From positions 29,428 to 93,427 of the forward strand of contig NZ_LFRI01000174.1 of assembly GCF_001447195.1 (NCBI RefSeq): a stretch of DNA of 64,000 nucleotides, read 5' to 3'. This DNA comes from Aquabacterium parvum. GTDB taxonomy: Bacteria; Pseudomonadota; Gammaproteobacteria; Burkholderiales; Burkholderiaceae_C. Shown here piece by piece: positions 33,418 through 42,964 of this stretch (its first letter is position 1; the number at the start of each line of letters is the position of its first letter). Below the pieces are notes generated by a model, which was not told the DNA's origin, did not search any database, and saw only the letters and a program-made list of their open reading frames with translations. The position numbers and the translations under genes are program-made.

Positions 33418-34647
33418 ATGGCCAAGGAATACAAGGATCTGGTAGTCGGACTCGACATCGGGACCGCCAAAGTGATGGCGGTGGTGGCCGAAGTCCTCCC
33501 GGGTGGCGACCTCCGGCTCGCCGGCCTCGGTGTCGCTCCCTCTCACGGTTTGAAGCGCGGCGTGGTCGTCAACATCGACGCCACGGTGCAGTCCATCCAG
33601 CAGGCTTTGAAAGAAGCCGAGCTGATGGCCGACTGCAAGATCAACCGCGTCTGGACGGGCATCACCGGCAGCCACATCCGCGGGCAGAACTCCACCGGCA
33701 TGGTCATCGTGCGGGACAAGGAAGTGGCACCCCTCGACGTGCAGCGCGTGGTCGAGACCGCCAAGGCCATCAACATCCCCAACGACCAGCGCCTGCTGCT
33801 GGTCGAGCCGCAAGAATTCATCATCGACGGCCACGAGGTCAAAGAGCCCATCGGCATGAGCGGTGGGCGCCTCGAAGTCAAGGTCCACATCGTCACCGGC
33901 GCGCAAAGCGCAGCGGAGAACATCGTCAAGTGCGTGCGCCGCTGCGGCCTCGAAGCCGAGCAGCTGGTGCTCAACCCCAGCGCCTCGTCGGCCGCTGTGC
34001 TGACCGAAGACGAAAAGTCGCTGGGTGTGGCCATGGTCGACATCGGCGCTGGCACCACCGACGTGTCCATCTTCACCGACGGCTCGGTGCGTCACACGGC
34101 GGTCATCCCCATCGCCGGTGACCTGATCACCAGCGACATCGCCATGGCGCTGCGCACGCCCACCAAGGACGCCGAAGACATCAAGGTGGACTTCGGTGTG
34201 GCCAAGCAACTGCTGGCCGACCCGAACGAACACGTCGAGGTGCCCGGCCTGGGCGACCGCGCGCCGCGCATGCTCTCGCGCCAGGCACTGGCCGGCGTGA
34301 TCGAGCCGCGCGTCGAAGAGATCTTCTCGCTGGTCCACCAGGTGATCCGCGAGTCGGGTTACGAAGAACTGCTGTCCTCCGGCATCGTTCTGACCGGCGG
34401 CTCGGCCGTGATGCCGGGCATGGTCGAACTCGCCGAAGACATTTTCTTGAAGCCGGTGCGCAAGGGCACGCCCTTGTACTCCGGCGCACTGCACGACATG
34501 GTGGCGAGCCCGCGCTCTGCCACCGTCATGGGCTTGCTCGAAGAGGCAAGACTCGCGCGCATGCGCGGGATGAAGGCGGCGCAACAGGCAGGGTCGGTTC
34601 AGTCCCTGTTCGGTCGCGTGCGCGATTGGTTCGTGGGGAACTTCTGA
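33418..34647 (+). CDS. ftsA: Cell division protein FtsA
   Basis: A 409-residue actin-like ATPase that ties FtsZ filaments to the inner membrane. Actin-fold motifs are VVGLDIGTAKVMAVV (phosphate 1), VDIGAGTTDVSIF (phosphate 2) and VLTGGSAVMPGM (adenosine). The SHI-type 1C domain is seen at TGSHIRGQNSTGMV. The C-terminal SLFGRVRDWFVGNF is the amphipathic membrane-targeting helix. Spaced 70 bp from ftsZ, the largest gap in the cluster's 3' half, so a separate ftsZ promoter is possible. Confidence 0.97.
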   Translation: MAKEYKDLVVGLDIGTAKVMAVVAEVLPGGDLRLAGLGVAPSHGLKRGVVVNIDATVQSIQQALKEAELMADCKINRVWTGITGSHIRGQNSTGMVIVRDKEVAPLDVQRVVETAKAINIPNDQRLLLVEPQEFIIDGHEVKEPIGMSGGRLEVKVHIVTGAQSAAENIVKCVRRCGLEAEQLVLNPSASSAAVLTEDEKSLGVAMVDIGAGTTDVSIFTDGSVRHTAVIPIAGDLITSDIAMALRTPTKDAEDIKVDFGVAKQLLADPNEHVEVPGLGDRAPRMLSRQALAGVIEPRVEEIFSLVHQVIRESGYEELLSSGIVLTGGSAVMPGMVELAEDIFLKPVRKGTPLYSGALHDMVASPRSATVMGLLEEARLARMRGMKAAQQAGSVQSLFGRVRDWFVGNF

Positions 34648-34716
34648 CCTTCAACAAAGAAGACACCCACCTGAGTAATTCAATTGGCAACTGCTTGAGA
34701 CAAAGAGAGGTCTGAC

Positions 34717-35946
34717 ATGGCAATCGAAATGATCGAATCCTTCGACATGGGCACCCAAATCAAGGTGATCGGCGTGGGCGGTGGCGGCGGCAACGCCGTC
34801 GAGCACATGATCGCCGAGGGCGTTCAAGGTGTGCAGTTCATCTGCGCCAACACCGACCAGCAAGCGCTGAATCGCTCCAGCGCCGAGCTGCAGCTGCAGC
34901 TGGGCAACTCGGGCCTGGGCGCTGGCGCCAAGCCTGAAGCCGGTCGCGCCGCCGCCGAAGAAGCCGTGGACCAGATCCGCTCCTCGCTGGAAGGCGCGCA
35001 CATGGTGTTCATCACCGCCGGCATGGGCGGTGGCACCGGCACCGGCGCCGCACCGGTGATCGCCCGCGTCGCCAAGGAAATGGGCATCCTGACCGTGGGC
35101 GTGGTCACCAAGCCCTTCGAATTCGAAGGCAACCGCCGCCTCAAGCAAGCCGACGCCGGCCTGGCCGAGCTCGAAGCCAACGTCGACTCGCTGATCGTCG
35201 TGCTCAACGAGAAGCTGCTGGAAGTGCTGGGTGACGACGTGACCCAGGAAGAAGCTTTCGCCAAGGCCAACGACGTGCTCAAGAACGCCGTGGGCGGCAT
35301 CTCCGACATCATCCACATCCCCGGCCTGGTCAACGTCGACTTCGAAGACGTCAAGACCGTGATGAGCGAACCGGGCAAGGCCATGATGGGCACCGCCACC
35401 GCCGGCGGCCCGGACCGCGCCACCAAGGCCGCCGAAGCCGCCGTGGCCTGCCCGCTGCTCGAAGGCATCGACCTGTCTGGCGCGCGTGGCGTGCTGGTGC
35501 TGATCGCTGCTGGCAAGGCCAACTTCAAGCTGAGCGAGTCGCGCAACGCGATGAACACCATCCGCCGCTACGCCGCCGAAGACGCCCACGTCATCTACGG
35601 CACGGCCTACGACGAAAGCCTGGGTGACCAGCTGCGCGTGACCGTGATCGCCACCGGCCTGAGCGGCTCCAAGCGCCAGCAGGCCCCGATGACCGTGGTG
35701 CACAGCGCCCCGCAGGTCTTCGCTCGCACCGGCACCGACAACATCCCGGTGCTGACCCAGCCGGTTGGCCACGCTGCCCTGCACGGTGGCCCGGCCATGG
35801 GCCACAGCAACGACTTCAGCGGCATGAACACGCCCAGCGTCTGGCGCTCGGGCCGCACGCAAGCCGCTGCCAAGGTCGATGCCCTGGCCAGCAACGGCAT
35901 GGACGAAATCGAGATCCCGGCCTTCCTGCGCAAGCAGGCCGACTGA
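34717..35946 (+). CDS. ftsZ: Cell division GTPase FtsZ
   Basis: A 409-residue tubulin-like GTPase that forms the Z ring. GVGGGGGNAVEHM binds nucleotide, GMGGGTGTGAAPVIA is the tubulin signature (T4), and the T7 loop is near GLVNVDFEDVKTVM. After a linker of about 60 residues, the conserved C-terminal peptide EIEIPAFLRKQ binds FtsA and others. AAAGAGAGG lies in front of the ATG. It ends the cluster; a strong terminator follows 80 bp later, so lpxC, often next in other lineages, is not in the same transcript. Confidence 0.98.
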   Translation: MAIEMIESFDMGTQIKVIGVGGGGGNAVEHMIAEGVQGVQFICANTDQQALNRSSAELQLQLGNSGLGAGAKPEAGRAAAEEAVDQIRSSLEGAHMVFITAGMGGGTGTGAAPVIARVAKEMGILTVGVVTKPFEFEGNRRLKQADAGLAELEANVDSLIVVLNEKLLEVLGDDVTQEEAFAKANDVLKNAVGGISDIIHIPGLVNVDFEDVKTVMSEPGKAMMGTATAGGPDRATKAAEAAVACPLLEGIDLSGARGVLVLIAAGKANFKLSESRNAMNTIRRYAAEDAHVIYGTAYDESLGDQLRVTVIATGLSGSKRQQAPMTVVHSAPQVFARTGTDNIPVLTQPVGHAALHGGPAMGHSNDFSGMNTPSVWRSGRTQAAAKVDALASNGMDEIEIPAFLRKQAD

Positions 35947-36027
35947 GTTTCTCTGACCTGTCTCTTGCCTGAAATGGCGACGCGGTTTGCCTGCCGCATC
36001 GCCGTCTGAAACCTCTCTCTCTTTGAT

Positions 36028-36058
36028 CCCCCCGTCCCGTGTGGGCGGGGGGTTTTTT
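36028..36058 (+). terminator. Rho-independent terminator of the dcw cluster
   Basis: The stem CCCCCCGTCCC with GGGCGGGGGG (one bulged T) and the loop GTGT is followed by TTTTTT. It lies about 80 bp past the ftsZ stop and just before the lipoprotein gene. Confidence 0.9.
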
Positions 36059-36079
36059 GCATTGGGATAGAGTGCTCGC

Positions 36080-36982
36080 ATGAAGCGCGCCCTCGACGAA
36101 GACACCCCACGCCCCTGGCTCGAGCGATCGGCTCGCTGGGCGGTCATCGGTGTGTGTGCCTTGCTGGTTTGCGCGTGCAGCATCTTGCAGGCCGTGTACG
36201 AACAGGCCCCCCGTTACCTGCAGTGGCGCACGAACGTGGCGCACCACTTCACCGAAGCCCAATACGAGCTGGCTCGCACCAGCATCCGGCGTTGGTTCGA
36301 ATGGCACCGCCGTGAGCAGATGCCCCAGCTTGCTCGCCTGTTGCAGCAGGCCGCGTTGGACGTGCGAGGCCCGATCACCCCTGAGCTGGCTTGCGAGCGG
36401 CGCGACGCCTACCTGGCCATGAGCAAACAGGCCTTTGCCGTAGCGACGCCGCTGGCGGCCGCCGTGATGGTTCACCTGGGCCCGCCTCAGGTCAGTCGTG
36501 TGCAAGCCTTCTTCGAAGACCTCAACGAAGACCAGCGAGAAAAGTACATAGCGGACGACCCGCGCGAGCAGGCCGGCCTGGCGGTGGACTTCATCGAGGA
36601 GTGGGGCGGCCTGGTGTACGGTGACTTCAGCGACGCGCAACGCGAGCACCTGGTGCGCCGGGTGATGGCGCTGCCTTTCAGCGCCCGCACGGTGCTGCAG
36701 GAGCTGCAGCGATTTCAGGGGCGTTACGTGCAGTTGCTGCGGGACACGCAAGCCCAGAAGCTGAGCACCGAGCAGGTCAGCCAGCGCTTGCTGGCCATCT
36801 TGCTCGATGGCGTCGATCCGCAGGAGCCCGATCGCAAGGCCCAGATGCAGCGCTGGGTCAGGGCAGGTTGCGCCTTCGCCGCCGACCTGCAGGCCCAGAC
36901 CACCCCTGCCCAGCGCGAGCGCGCCGAGCGCACGCTCACGGGTTGGCGCGAAGATGTTCAGGAGATCGTTGGACAGCGCTAG
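36080..36982 (+). CDS. DUF6279 family lipoprotein
   Basis: A 300-residue protein. A basic start is followed by a hydrophobic segment (about 22-36) and the lipobox-like LLVCACS, so Cys at about 36 would be lipidated. The mature part is almost entirely helical with WFEWHRREQMPQLARLLQ and the LNEDQREKYI-type phrase typical of DUF6279. The role of this family is unknown; members are periplasmic lipoproteins of Gamma- and Betaproteobacteria. It has its own ATG 22 bp after the ftsZ terminator. Confidence 0.8.
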   Translation: MKRALDEDTPRPWLERSARWAVIGVCALLVCACSILQAVYEQAPRYLQWRTNVAHHFTEAQYELARTSIRRWFEWHRREQMPQLARLLQQAALDVRGPITPELACERRDAYLAMSKQAFAVATPLAAAVMVHLGPPQVSRVQAFFEDLNEDQREKYIADDPREQAGLAVDFIEEWGGLVYGDFSDAQREHLVRRVMALPFSARTVLQELQRFQGRYVQLLRDTQAQKLSTEQVSQRLLAILLDGVDPQEPDRKAQMQRWVRAGCAFAADLQAQTTPAQRERAERTLTGWREDVQEIVGQR

Positions 36983-37026
36983 CGCCGGTGCCGACAAGTG
37001 CACCGCCCCGGCAGCAAGCACTCACC

Positions 37027-38238
37027 TCACTTCAACTCGGCCGACGATTTGCCCAGCAAGCGCCGCGCGATGATCAACAGCTGGATTTGCTGCGTGCCCT
37101 CGAAGATGTCGAGGATCTTGGCGTCGCGGGCCCACTTCTCCAGCATCGAGACCTCGCTGTAGCCCACCGCGCCGGCCAGCTCCACGCACTTGAGCGCGAT
37201 GTCGACGCAGGTGCGGCCCGCCTTGGCCTTGGCCATCGAGGCTTCCAGCGAATTGGGGCGACCGTTGTCGGCCATCCAGGCGGCCTGCAGCGTCAGCAGG
37301 CGCGCGGCAGCGTGGTCGGCGCGCAGCCGAACCAGCTCGGCCACCGCGCTGGGCTGGCGGTGCAGCGGGCGGTCGGCGTCCAGCGAAAGGCCGGCTTCGG
37401 CCAGCAGGGGCGTGATCTCGTCGAGGCAGGCTTGGGCCAGGCCCACCGCCATGGCGGCCACCAGCGGGCGCGTGTTGTCGAAGGTCTGCATGACCCCGGC
37501 GAAGCTCTTCTCAGGCTGGATCTCGGGGTCGCCCAGCAGGTTGGCCTTGGGCACGCGGCAGTCCTTGAGTACGAAGGCGGCCGTGTCGCTGGCGCGGATG
37601 CCCAGCTTGTGCTCCAGGCGCGCCAGCTCGAAGCCTGGCGTGCCCTTTTCAACCACGAAGGACTTGATGGCCGCGCGGCCCAGGTTGCGGTCGAGCGTGG
37701 CCCACACCACGACCAGGTCGGCGCGGTCGCCCGAGGTGACGTAGATCTTCTCGCCGTTGAGCACGTAGTGGTCGCCGTCGAGCCGCGCCGAGGTGCGGAT
37801 GGCGGCCGAGTCGGAGCCGCAGCCGGGCTCGGTGATGGCCATGGCGGCCCAGCGGCCCTTGAAGCGCGCGAGCTGCTCTTCGTTGGCCACCGAGGCGATG
37901 GCCGCGTTGCCCAGTCCCTGTCCCGGCATGGCCAGCAGCAAGCCGACGTCGCCCCAGCACAGCTCCATGATGCCCAGGCAGGTCGAGAGGTTGCTGCCGT
38001 TGGCGTTGTCGTTGGGGTTGCGCTCACCGCTGCGGCGCACGCCGGCAGCGCCAGCGCCGTTTTCGCCCAGTGCCGCGTTCATGCCGTGGATGGCGGCGGC
38101 GACCATGTCGAGCTCCACGGGGCGGGCGTGTTCGGCGCGGTCGTATTGGCGCGAGATGGGGCGAAACACCTGGCGGGCGACCTCGCGGGCCTGCATGACC
38201 AGGGGGGCGAACTTCTTGGGGGTGTCGAGGTGGATCAT
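37027..38238 (-). CDS. Acyl-CoA dehydrogenase family protein (second of pair)
   Basis: A 403-residue flavoprotein that should introduce a trans-2 double bond in an acyl-CoA, passing electrons to ETF. AITEPGCGSDSAAIRT binds FAD and substrate; KIYVTSGDRADLVVVW is the middle beta domain; the C-terminal ILDIFEGTQQIQ keeps the catalytic Glu of the YEGT-type motif. The gene lies 58 bp after the other acyl-CoA dehydrogenase and with the ligase forms a three-gene fatty-acid unit. The chain length preference cannot be read off. Confidence 0.9.
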   Translation of the reverse strand: MIHLDTPKKFAPLVMQAREVARQVFRPISRQYDRAEHARPVELDMVAAAIHGMNAALGENGAGAAGVRRSGERNPNDNANGSNLSTCLGIMELCWGDVGLLLAMPGQGLGNAAIASVANEEQLARFKGRWAAMAITEPGCGSDSAAIRTSARLDGDHYVLNGEKIYVTSGDRADLVVVWATLDRNLGRAAIKSFVVEKGTPGFELARLEHKLGIRASDTAAFVLKDCRVPKANLLGDPEIQPEKSFAGVMQTFDNTRPLVAAMAVGLAQACLDEITPLLAEAGLSLDADRPLHRQPSAVAELVRLRADHAAARLLTLQAAWMADNGRPNSLEASMAKAKAGRTCVDIALKCVELAGAVGYSEVSMLEKWARDAKILDIFEGTQQIQLLIIARRLLGKSSAELK

Positions 38239-38296
38239 GGGATGAGCTTTCAGATCAGTTGGATGCGCGCGGGTGTGTGATCAGGGGCCACGGGCC

Positions 38297-39616
38297 TCAC
38301 AGCAACAACCCACCTTCCATCAGCGCCACGGCACGCAGGTCGCGGTACCAACGCTCGACCGGGTACTCCTTGACGAAGCCGTGGCCGCCCAGCAACTGCA
38401 CGCCGTCGCTGCCGATCTGCATGCCCTTGTCGGCGCACAGTCGGCGCGCCAGCGTCACGGCGTCGGCGAAAGCGGCCAGGCCATCGGGTCGATCGGCCAG
38501 CTCGGCGGCGCGCCAGGTCAGCAGGCGCATGCCCTGCAGCTCGATGGCCACGTTCGAGACGGCAAAAGCCACCGACTGACGGTGGCTGATGGGCTCGCCA
38601 AAGGCCTGGCGCTCGTTCACGTAGGGCACCAGCAAGTCGAGCACGGCCTGTGCGCAGCCCACGCTGAGCGCGCACCACGCCAGCCGACCGAGCTGGATGC
38701 ATTCGCGGTAGGCCTCGGGCTGGTCGATGCCCAGGCGGGCGTCGGCACTCAGCTTGACCTGGTCGAGCCGCAGGCGGCCCGGGGCGGCGCTGCGCAAGCC
38801 CATCGTGGGCTCGGGTGCGTGGCTCAGGCCGGGTGTGTTGGCCTCGACCACAAAGAGCTGGGGCCCGTGTCCGGGCAACTCGGCGGCGACCACGAACAGC
38901 TCGGCGCGGGCCACGCCGGGCACCATGCATTTCTCGCCAGTGAGCAGGTAGCCGCCGTCAGGGGTGGGCGCGGCCCGGGTGCGCAGGCTCATGGGGTCGA
39001 ACAGGGGCGTGGGCTCCATCAGGGCCAAGGCGGCGGGCGGCGGGTGCTCGCCCGCGAAGGCGCTGAGGTAGGTGGCCTGTTGCGCGGCGCTGCCCCAGCG
39101 CAGCAGGGCCTGGCTCACCGCCGCAGGGGCCAGGCAGGCCCAGGCCATGCCGAGGTCGCCGTGGGCCAGTTGCTCGGCGATCAGCGCTTGCGTCAGCACC
39201 TCGTGGGTGTCGCCGGCGCCACCGAGTTCATCGGGCACCGACAAGGCCGCCACGCCCAGCTCGGCGAAAGCCTGCAACAGCTCGGGCGACACGCCACCCT
39301 CGGCATCGGCTTGCTGAGCCTGCGGGCGCAACTGCTCGTCGGCGAACGCGCGCATGGCGTCCATCATCATGGTCTGGTCTTCGCTCGGGGTGAGGTCGAA
39401 GAGGTCGGTCGCGGTGCGCCGCGTCGGCCGCGCGGCCCCGGACAGCCGCTGCACTGCCTTGAAGCCGCGTGTGGCCGTTGTGATCGACTGGAAACCCAGT
39501 CGGGTGCCTTCGTAGATCAGCCGCTGGGTCGGGCCACGCAGGCCCGAGGCCTCGAGTTGCGGCGAGGCCGCGATCTTGCGCAAGGCACGCAGGCCGATGC
39601 GAACGAGTTGGCTCAT
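38297..39616 (-). CDS. Acyl-CoA dehydrogenase family protein (first of pair)
   Basis: A 439-residue acyl-CoA dehydrogenase with an N-terminal extension of about 60 residues before the first helical domain (DLTPSEDQTMMMDAMRAFA). FAD contacts are at ALMEPTPLFDPM and LLTGEKCMVPGVA, both diverged from the usual TEPxxGSD signature. The C-terminus YRDLRAVALMEGG keeps a Glu in the position of the catalytic base. Start chosen at 39616, with CTGGAGA in front. It lies 37 bp after the ligase. Divergence suggests an unusual substrate or partner role in a heteromer with the downstream dehydrogenase (inference). Confidence 0.88.
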   Translation of the reverse strand: MSQLVRIGLRALRKIAASPQLEASGLRGPTQRLIYEGTRLGFQSITTATRGFKAVQRLSGAARPTRRTATDLFDLTPSEDQTMMMDAMRAFADEQLRPQAQQADAEGGVSPELLQAFAELGVAALSVPDELGGAGDTHEVLTQALIAEQLAHGDLGMAWACLAPAAVSQALLRWGSAAQQATYLSAFAGEHPPPAALALMEPTPLFDPMSLRTRAAPTPDGGYLLTGEKCMVPGVARAELFVVAAELPGHGPQLFVVEANTPGLSHAPEPTMGLRSAAPGRLRLDQVKLSADARLGIDQPEAYRECIQLGRLAWCALSVGCAQAVLDLLVPYVNERQAFGEPISHRQSVAFAVSNVAIELQGMRLLTWRAAELADRPDGLAAFADAVTLARRLCADKGMQIGSDGVQLLGGHGFVKEYPVERWYRDLRAVALMEGGLLL

Positions 39617-39653
39617 GGTGTGGTCTCCAGGTGGGGGGCAAGGCGGCAGTGGG

Positions 39654-41549
39654 TCATTCGAACTTGAAGTGGCCTGCTTCGATCGCGGCCTGCGCATCGG
39701 CGCTCAGGGGCACATAGCCCTGCGGGCTCAGCACCCAGATGGGCTCGCCCGCGTCATTGGGCAAGAAGCCCTCTCGCTTGAGCTCGACTTTGCGGTGCTT
39801 GAAAGTGCTGGTCAATTCATGCTGGCGGCGCAGGCGCAGGAACAGGGGCACGGCGTAGCGCGGCAAGGCCTGTCGCAGGCCCTGCATCAGGGCTGCGCCG
39901 TCGAGATCGGTCGCCTCATCGCTGAGCAGCAGGGCAGCCATGCCGGCGCGGCCGTCGGCGTTGGGCAGCTGCACGCCGTAGACCACCGCTTCTTCGATGC
40001 CGGCCTGGGCGCACAAGGCGGCCTCGACCTCGGTGGTGGCCACGTTCTCGCCCTTCCAGCGGAAGGTGTCGCCCACGCGGTCGATGAACTGGATGTGGCC
40101 GAAGCCCTGGTCCCGCACGAGGTCGCCCGAATTGAACCAGGCGTCACCACGCCGCAAGACATCGCGCAGCACCTTCGAGGCGGTGGCGCGTTCGTCGGTG
40201 TAGCCGTCCATCGGGGCTTTGTCGGTGATCTCGGTCAGCAGCAGTCCGACCTGGCCCTTTTCAACCCGGCGCATCAGGCCCTGTGGGCCCTCGCGAACAG
40301 GCGCCTCCTCGGCCACATCGAAGGCGACGATGGCGTGGGACAAGGGGCACATCCCGGCGCTGCCAGGCAGGTTCAGGGCGTTGACGAAGGCGAGGTTGCA
40401 CTCGCTGGCGGCGTAGAACTCGGCGATGTGCTCGATGGCAAAACGTTGCTGGAAGGCGCCCCAGATGTCCGGGCGCAGGCCGTTGCCGATGATGGCGCGA
40501 ACGCCGTGCTGCGCGTCATCGGCCCGAGGCGCCTGGTTGAGCAGGTAGCGGCACAGCTCGCCGATGTACGAGAAGGCCGTGGCGCGGTGGCGGCGGATGT
40601 CCTGCCAGAAGCCCGAAGCGCTGAACTTGCGCCCCAATGCCAGGCAGGCGCCCGCACCGACGGTGGCGCCCCAGGACACGGTCAGCGCGTTGTTGTGATA
40701 CAGCGGCAGGGCGCAGTACAGCACGTCGTCCTGGCGCAGGCGCAGGCCCAGCTCGCCCATGCCCAGCATGCAGCGATGCCAGCGGTAGTGGCTCATCACC
40801 GAGGCCTTGGGCAAGCCGGTCGAGCCCGAGGTGAAGATGTGAAAGCAGGGCTGGCTCAGCGCGATGTCGGCGGTCTCGGGCAGGTTGGTGTCTGGCGCTT
40901 GCGCACAGGCGCGCTGCAGGTGGGTCCAGCCGTCGGGCGGTGGTGCCTGGCCGTCCCACCACCAGTCGATGTCCAGCTCGGCCAAGGCCGCCTGGGGCAG
41001 CGAGCGCACCACCGCTTCGCATTCCTGGCCCACCAGCACGATGCGGGGGCGGCTCAGGCGCAGGCTGTGGGCCTGGGCCTCGTCACGCAGGTGGTGGTTG
41101 AGCAGGGTGGCGATGCCGCCCAGCTTGACGATGCCCAGTGCGCAGGCAATCACCTCGGGGCGGTTCTCCATCAGGATGCCAACGGCCTGCCCCGGTCGCA
41201 GACCGGATCGCTTCAAGCTGTGCGCCACGCGGTTGGCCCAGGCGTTGAGTTCGCCATAGGTCCAGCTGCGGTCCTCGAATCGCAGGGCGATGCGCTGGGG
41301 GTGGCGGCTGGCTCGGACCTCGAAGCTGCGCCCGATCGAGCCCAGGTGGCGCGGTCGCATCCAGGCCAGGCGCACCAGGCCGGGCAACAGCCTGGGCAGC
41401 TCGGGGGTGACACGCAACAAGGCCCGCACCCAGTCTGCCCAGGAGATGGGGCCTGTGGCGGCGAAGGCTTCTGGCGACAGGGAGGGGGCGGCTCGGGTCA
41501 CGTCTTGGATGCACCTCGGTGAGGGGGAAAGACTGTCGATCATCCGCAT
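39654..41549 (-). CDS. Long-chain acyl-CoA synthetase (FadD6/FATP-like)
   Basis: A 631-residue AMP-forming enzyme. The ATP loop is HIFTSGSTGLPKASVM (about residues 240-256), then EFYAASECNLAFVN near 390, YTDERATASKVLRDV, WFNSGDLVRDQGFGHIQF-like GDLVRDQGFGHIQFIDRVGDTFRWKGENV (given here only as DRVGDTFRWKGENVATTEVE). The C-terminal Lys region SSTFKHRKVELKREGF carries the adenylation Lys (seen as TFKHRKVELKREGF). It activates long or very-long fatty acids, also during uptake. With the two dehydrogenases it could feed acyl-CoA into beta-oxidation, including acids made from alkanes by AlkB. Start uncertain between two Mets 2 codons apart. Confidence 0.92.
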   Translation of the reverse strand: MRMIDSLSPSPRCIQDVTRAAPSLSPEAFAATGPISWADWVRALLRVTPELPRLLPGLVRLAWMRPRHLGSIGRSFEVRASRHPQRIALRFEDRSWTYGELNAWANRVAHSLKRSGLRPGQAVGILMENRPEVIACALGIVKLGGIATLLNHHLRDEAQAHSLRLSRPRIVLVGQECEAVVRSLPQAALAELDIDWWWDGQAPPPDGWTHLQRACAQAPDTNLPETADIALSQPCFHIFTSGSTGLPKASVMSHYRWHRCMLGMGELGLRLRQDDVLYCALPLYHNNALTVSWGATVGAGACLALGRKFSASGFWQDIRRHRATAFSYIGELCRYLLNQAPRADDAQHGVRAIIGNGLRPDIWGAFQQRFAIEHIAEFYAASECNLAFVNALNLPGSAGMCPLSHAIVAFDVAEEAPVREGPQGLMRRVEKGQVGLLLTEITDKAPMDGYTDERATASKVLRDVLRRGDAWFNSGDLVRDQGFGHIQFIDRVGDTFRWKGENVATTEVEAALCAQAGIEEAVVYGVQLPNADGRAGMAALLLSDEATDLDGAALMQGLRQALPRYAVPLFLRLRRQHELTSTFKHRKVELKREGFLPNDAGEPIWVLSPQGYVPLSADAQAAIEAGHFKFE

Positions 41550-41645
41550 GCTGCGGGCTGGCGCAGGGGGGCGGTTGCGTCACCGGGGGCGCGGGCAAGA
41601 CAAACTGGGGTCGCCCGCCAGCCACGCTGGCCTTGGGGCTCAGGG

Positions 41646-42878
41646 TCAGCCCTTGGGTGGCACTGCTGCGGCGATGGCTTGGGTGCGCGCCTGCTGGATG
41701 ACGCGGCCGATGTCCTTGCCCTGCTTGCCCTGAGCGAGGGCCGCAGCCGACAGCTCGCTGGTGTCGACGGACAGGGCCGCTCGCAGCGCACGACGCAGGC
41801 GCTCGGCCTGGGGGTAGGGGCGCTCGGTCCAGCCGAGTCGGCCTCGGGCGTCGCACTCGCAGGCCAGCAGCACGTCGTCAAACCGCTGCGGTTTGCGGAT
41901 GGCGTCGCAGCGCTCGAGCAACCTGAGCAGCGCCTCGGCGTTCAAGTCGTCGCTGCGGTGAATGTTGCCGTGCTCGCGCGCCACCACGTCGGCCAGCTCG
42001 CGGCAGTCGTTGGGCACGCGCAGGCGCTGTGCCACCGCCTGGAGCAGTTCCACGCTGCGCGCCTCGTGGTCCAGGTGCCGAGGCAGCACCTCCGCGGGCG
42101 TGGTGCCCTTGCCCAGGTCGTGCCCCAGGCAGGCGTAGCGCACGCTGAGCGAGCCCTGCAGGCGGGCGCTCATGTCCAGCACCATCATCAGGTGAACGCC
42201 GGTGTCGACCTCGGGGTGGTGCTCGGCGCGCTGGGGCACGCCCCACAGTCGATCGACCTCCGGCAGCAGGCGGGTCAGGGCGCCGCACTCGCGCAGCACC
42301 TCGAACATGCGCGAGGGGCGATCTTCCATCAGGCCACGGGCGAGCTCCTGCCAGACGCGTTCGGCCACGAGGTGATCCACCTCGCCATCGGCGACCATGC
42401 CGCGCATCAGCGCCAGGGTCTCGGGCGCGACGGTGAACTCGGGCAGGCGCGCGGCGAAGCGGGCCAGGCGCAGGATGCGAACCGGGTCTTCGGCGAAAGC
42501 CGGCGAGACGTGGCGCAGCACGCGCGCCGCAAGGTCGCGCTGGCCACCCCAGGGGTCGATCAAGGTGCCGTCGTGGTCCTCGGCCATGGCGTTGATGGTC
42601 AGGTCGCGGCGGGTGAGGTCTTCTTCGAGGGTGACGTCGGGGGAGGCGTGCACGTCAAAGCCGTGATAACCCCGGCCGCTTTTGCGCTCGGTGCGGGCCA
42701 GGGCGTGTTCTTCGCCGGTGTCCGGGTGCAGGAAGACCGGGAAGTCCTTGCCCACGTGGCGAAAGCCTGCGGCCAGCATGGCCTCGGGGGTGGTGCCCAC
42801 CACCACCCAGTCCCGGTCGCCCTGGGGGCGGCCCAGGAGCCGGTCGCGCACGGCGCCGCCAACGAGGTATGTCTTCAT
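41646..42878 (-). CDS. cca: CCA-adding tRNA nucleotidyltransferase
   Basis: A 410-residue class II enzyme that adds or repairs the 3'-CCA of tRNA. The nucleotidyltransferase head is YLVGGAVRDRLLG with DRDWVVVG (catalytic Asp pair region, DxD near RDLTINAMA). RRDLTINAMAED and the RNA-binding LRHVSPAFAEDPVRILRLARFAAR (given as DPVRILRLARFAAR) follow. The C-terminal HD domain shows CLGHDLGKGTTP and LDHEARSV, so it may also have phosphatase and cyclic phosphodiesterase activity like E. coli Cca. Length equals E. coli Cca (412). About 85 bp downstream of rsmA. Confidence 0.95.
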   Translation of the reverse strand: MKTYLVGGAVRDRLLGRPQGDRDWVVVGTTPEAMLAAGFRHVGKDFPVFLHPDTGEEHALARTERKSGRGYHGFDVHASPDVTLEEDLTRRDLTINAMAEDHDGTLIDPWGGQRDLAARVLRHVSPAFAEDPVRILRLARFAARLPEFTVAPETLALMRGMVADGEVDHLVAERVWQELARGLMEDRPSRMFEVLRECGALTRLLPEVDRLWGVPQRAEHHPEVDTGVHLMMVLDMSARLQGSLSVRYACLGHDLGKGTTPAEVLPRHLDHEARSVELLQAVAQRLRVPNDCRELADVVAREHGNIHRSDDLNAEALLRLLERCDAIRKPQRFDDVLLACECDARGRLGWTERPYPQAERLRRALRAALSVDTSELSAAALAQGKQGKDIGRVIQQARTQAIAAAVPPKG

Positions 42879-42964
42879 GCGGGCAGTTTACGGGGCAGCC
42901 GGGCCTGGCTCGGCTCCGGCTTCGGTGTCACCGCTCTGGCGGCTTCGTGCCGCGCCTGATTCGG

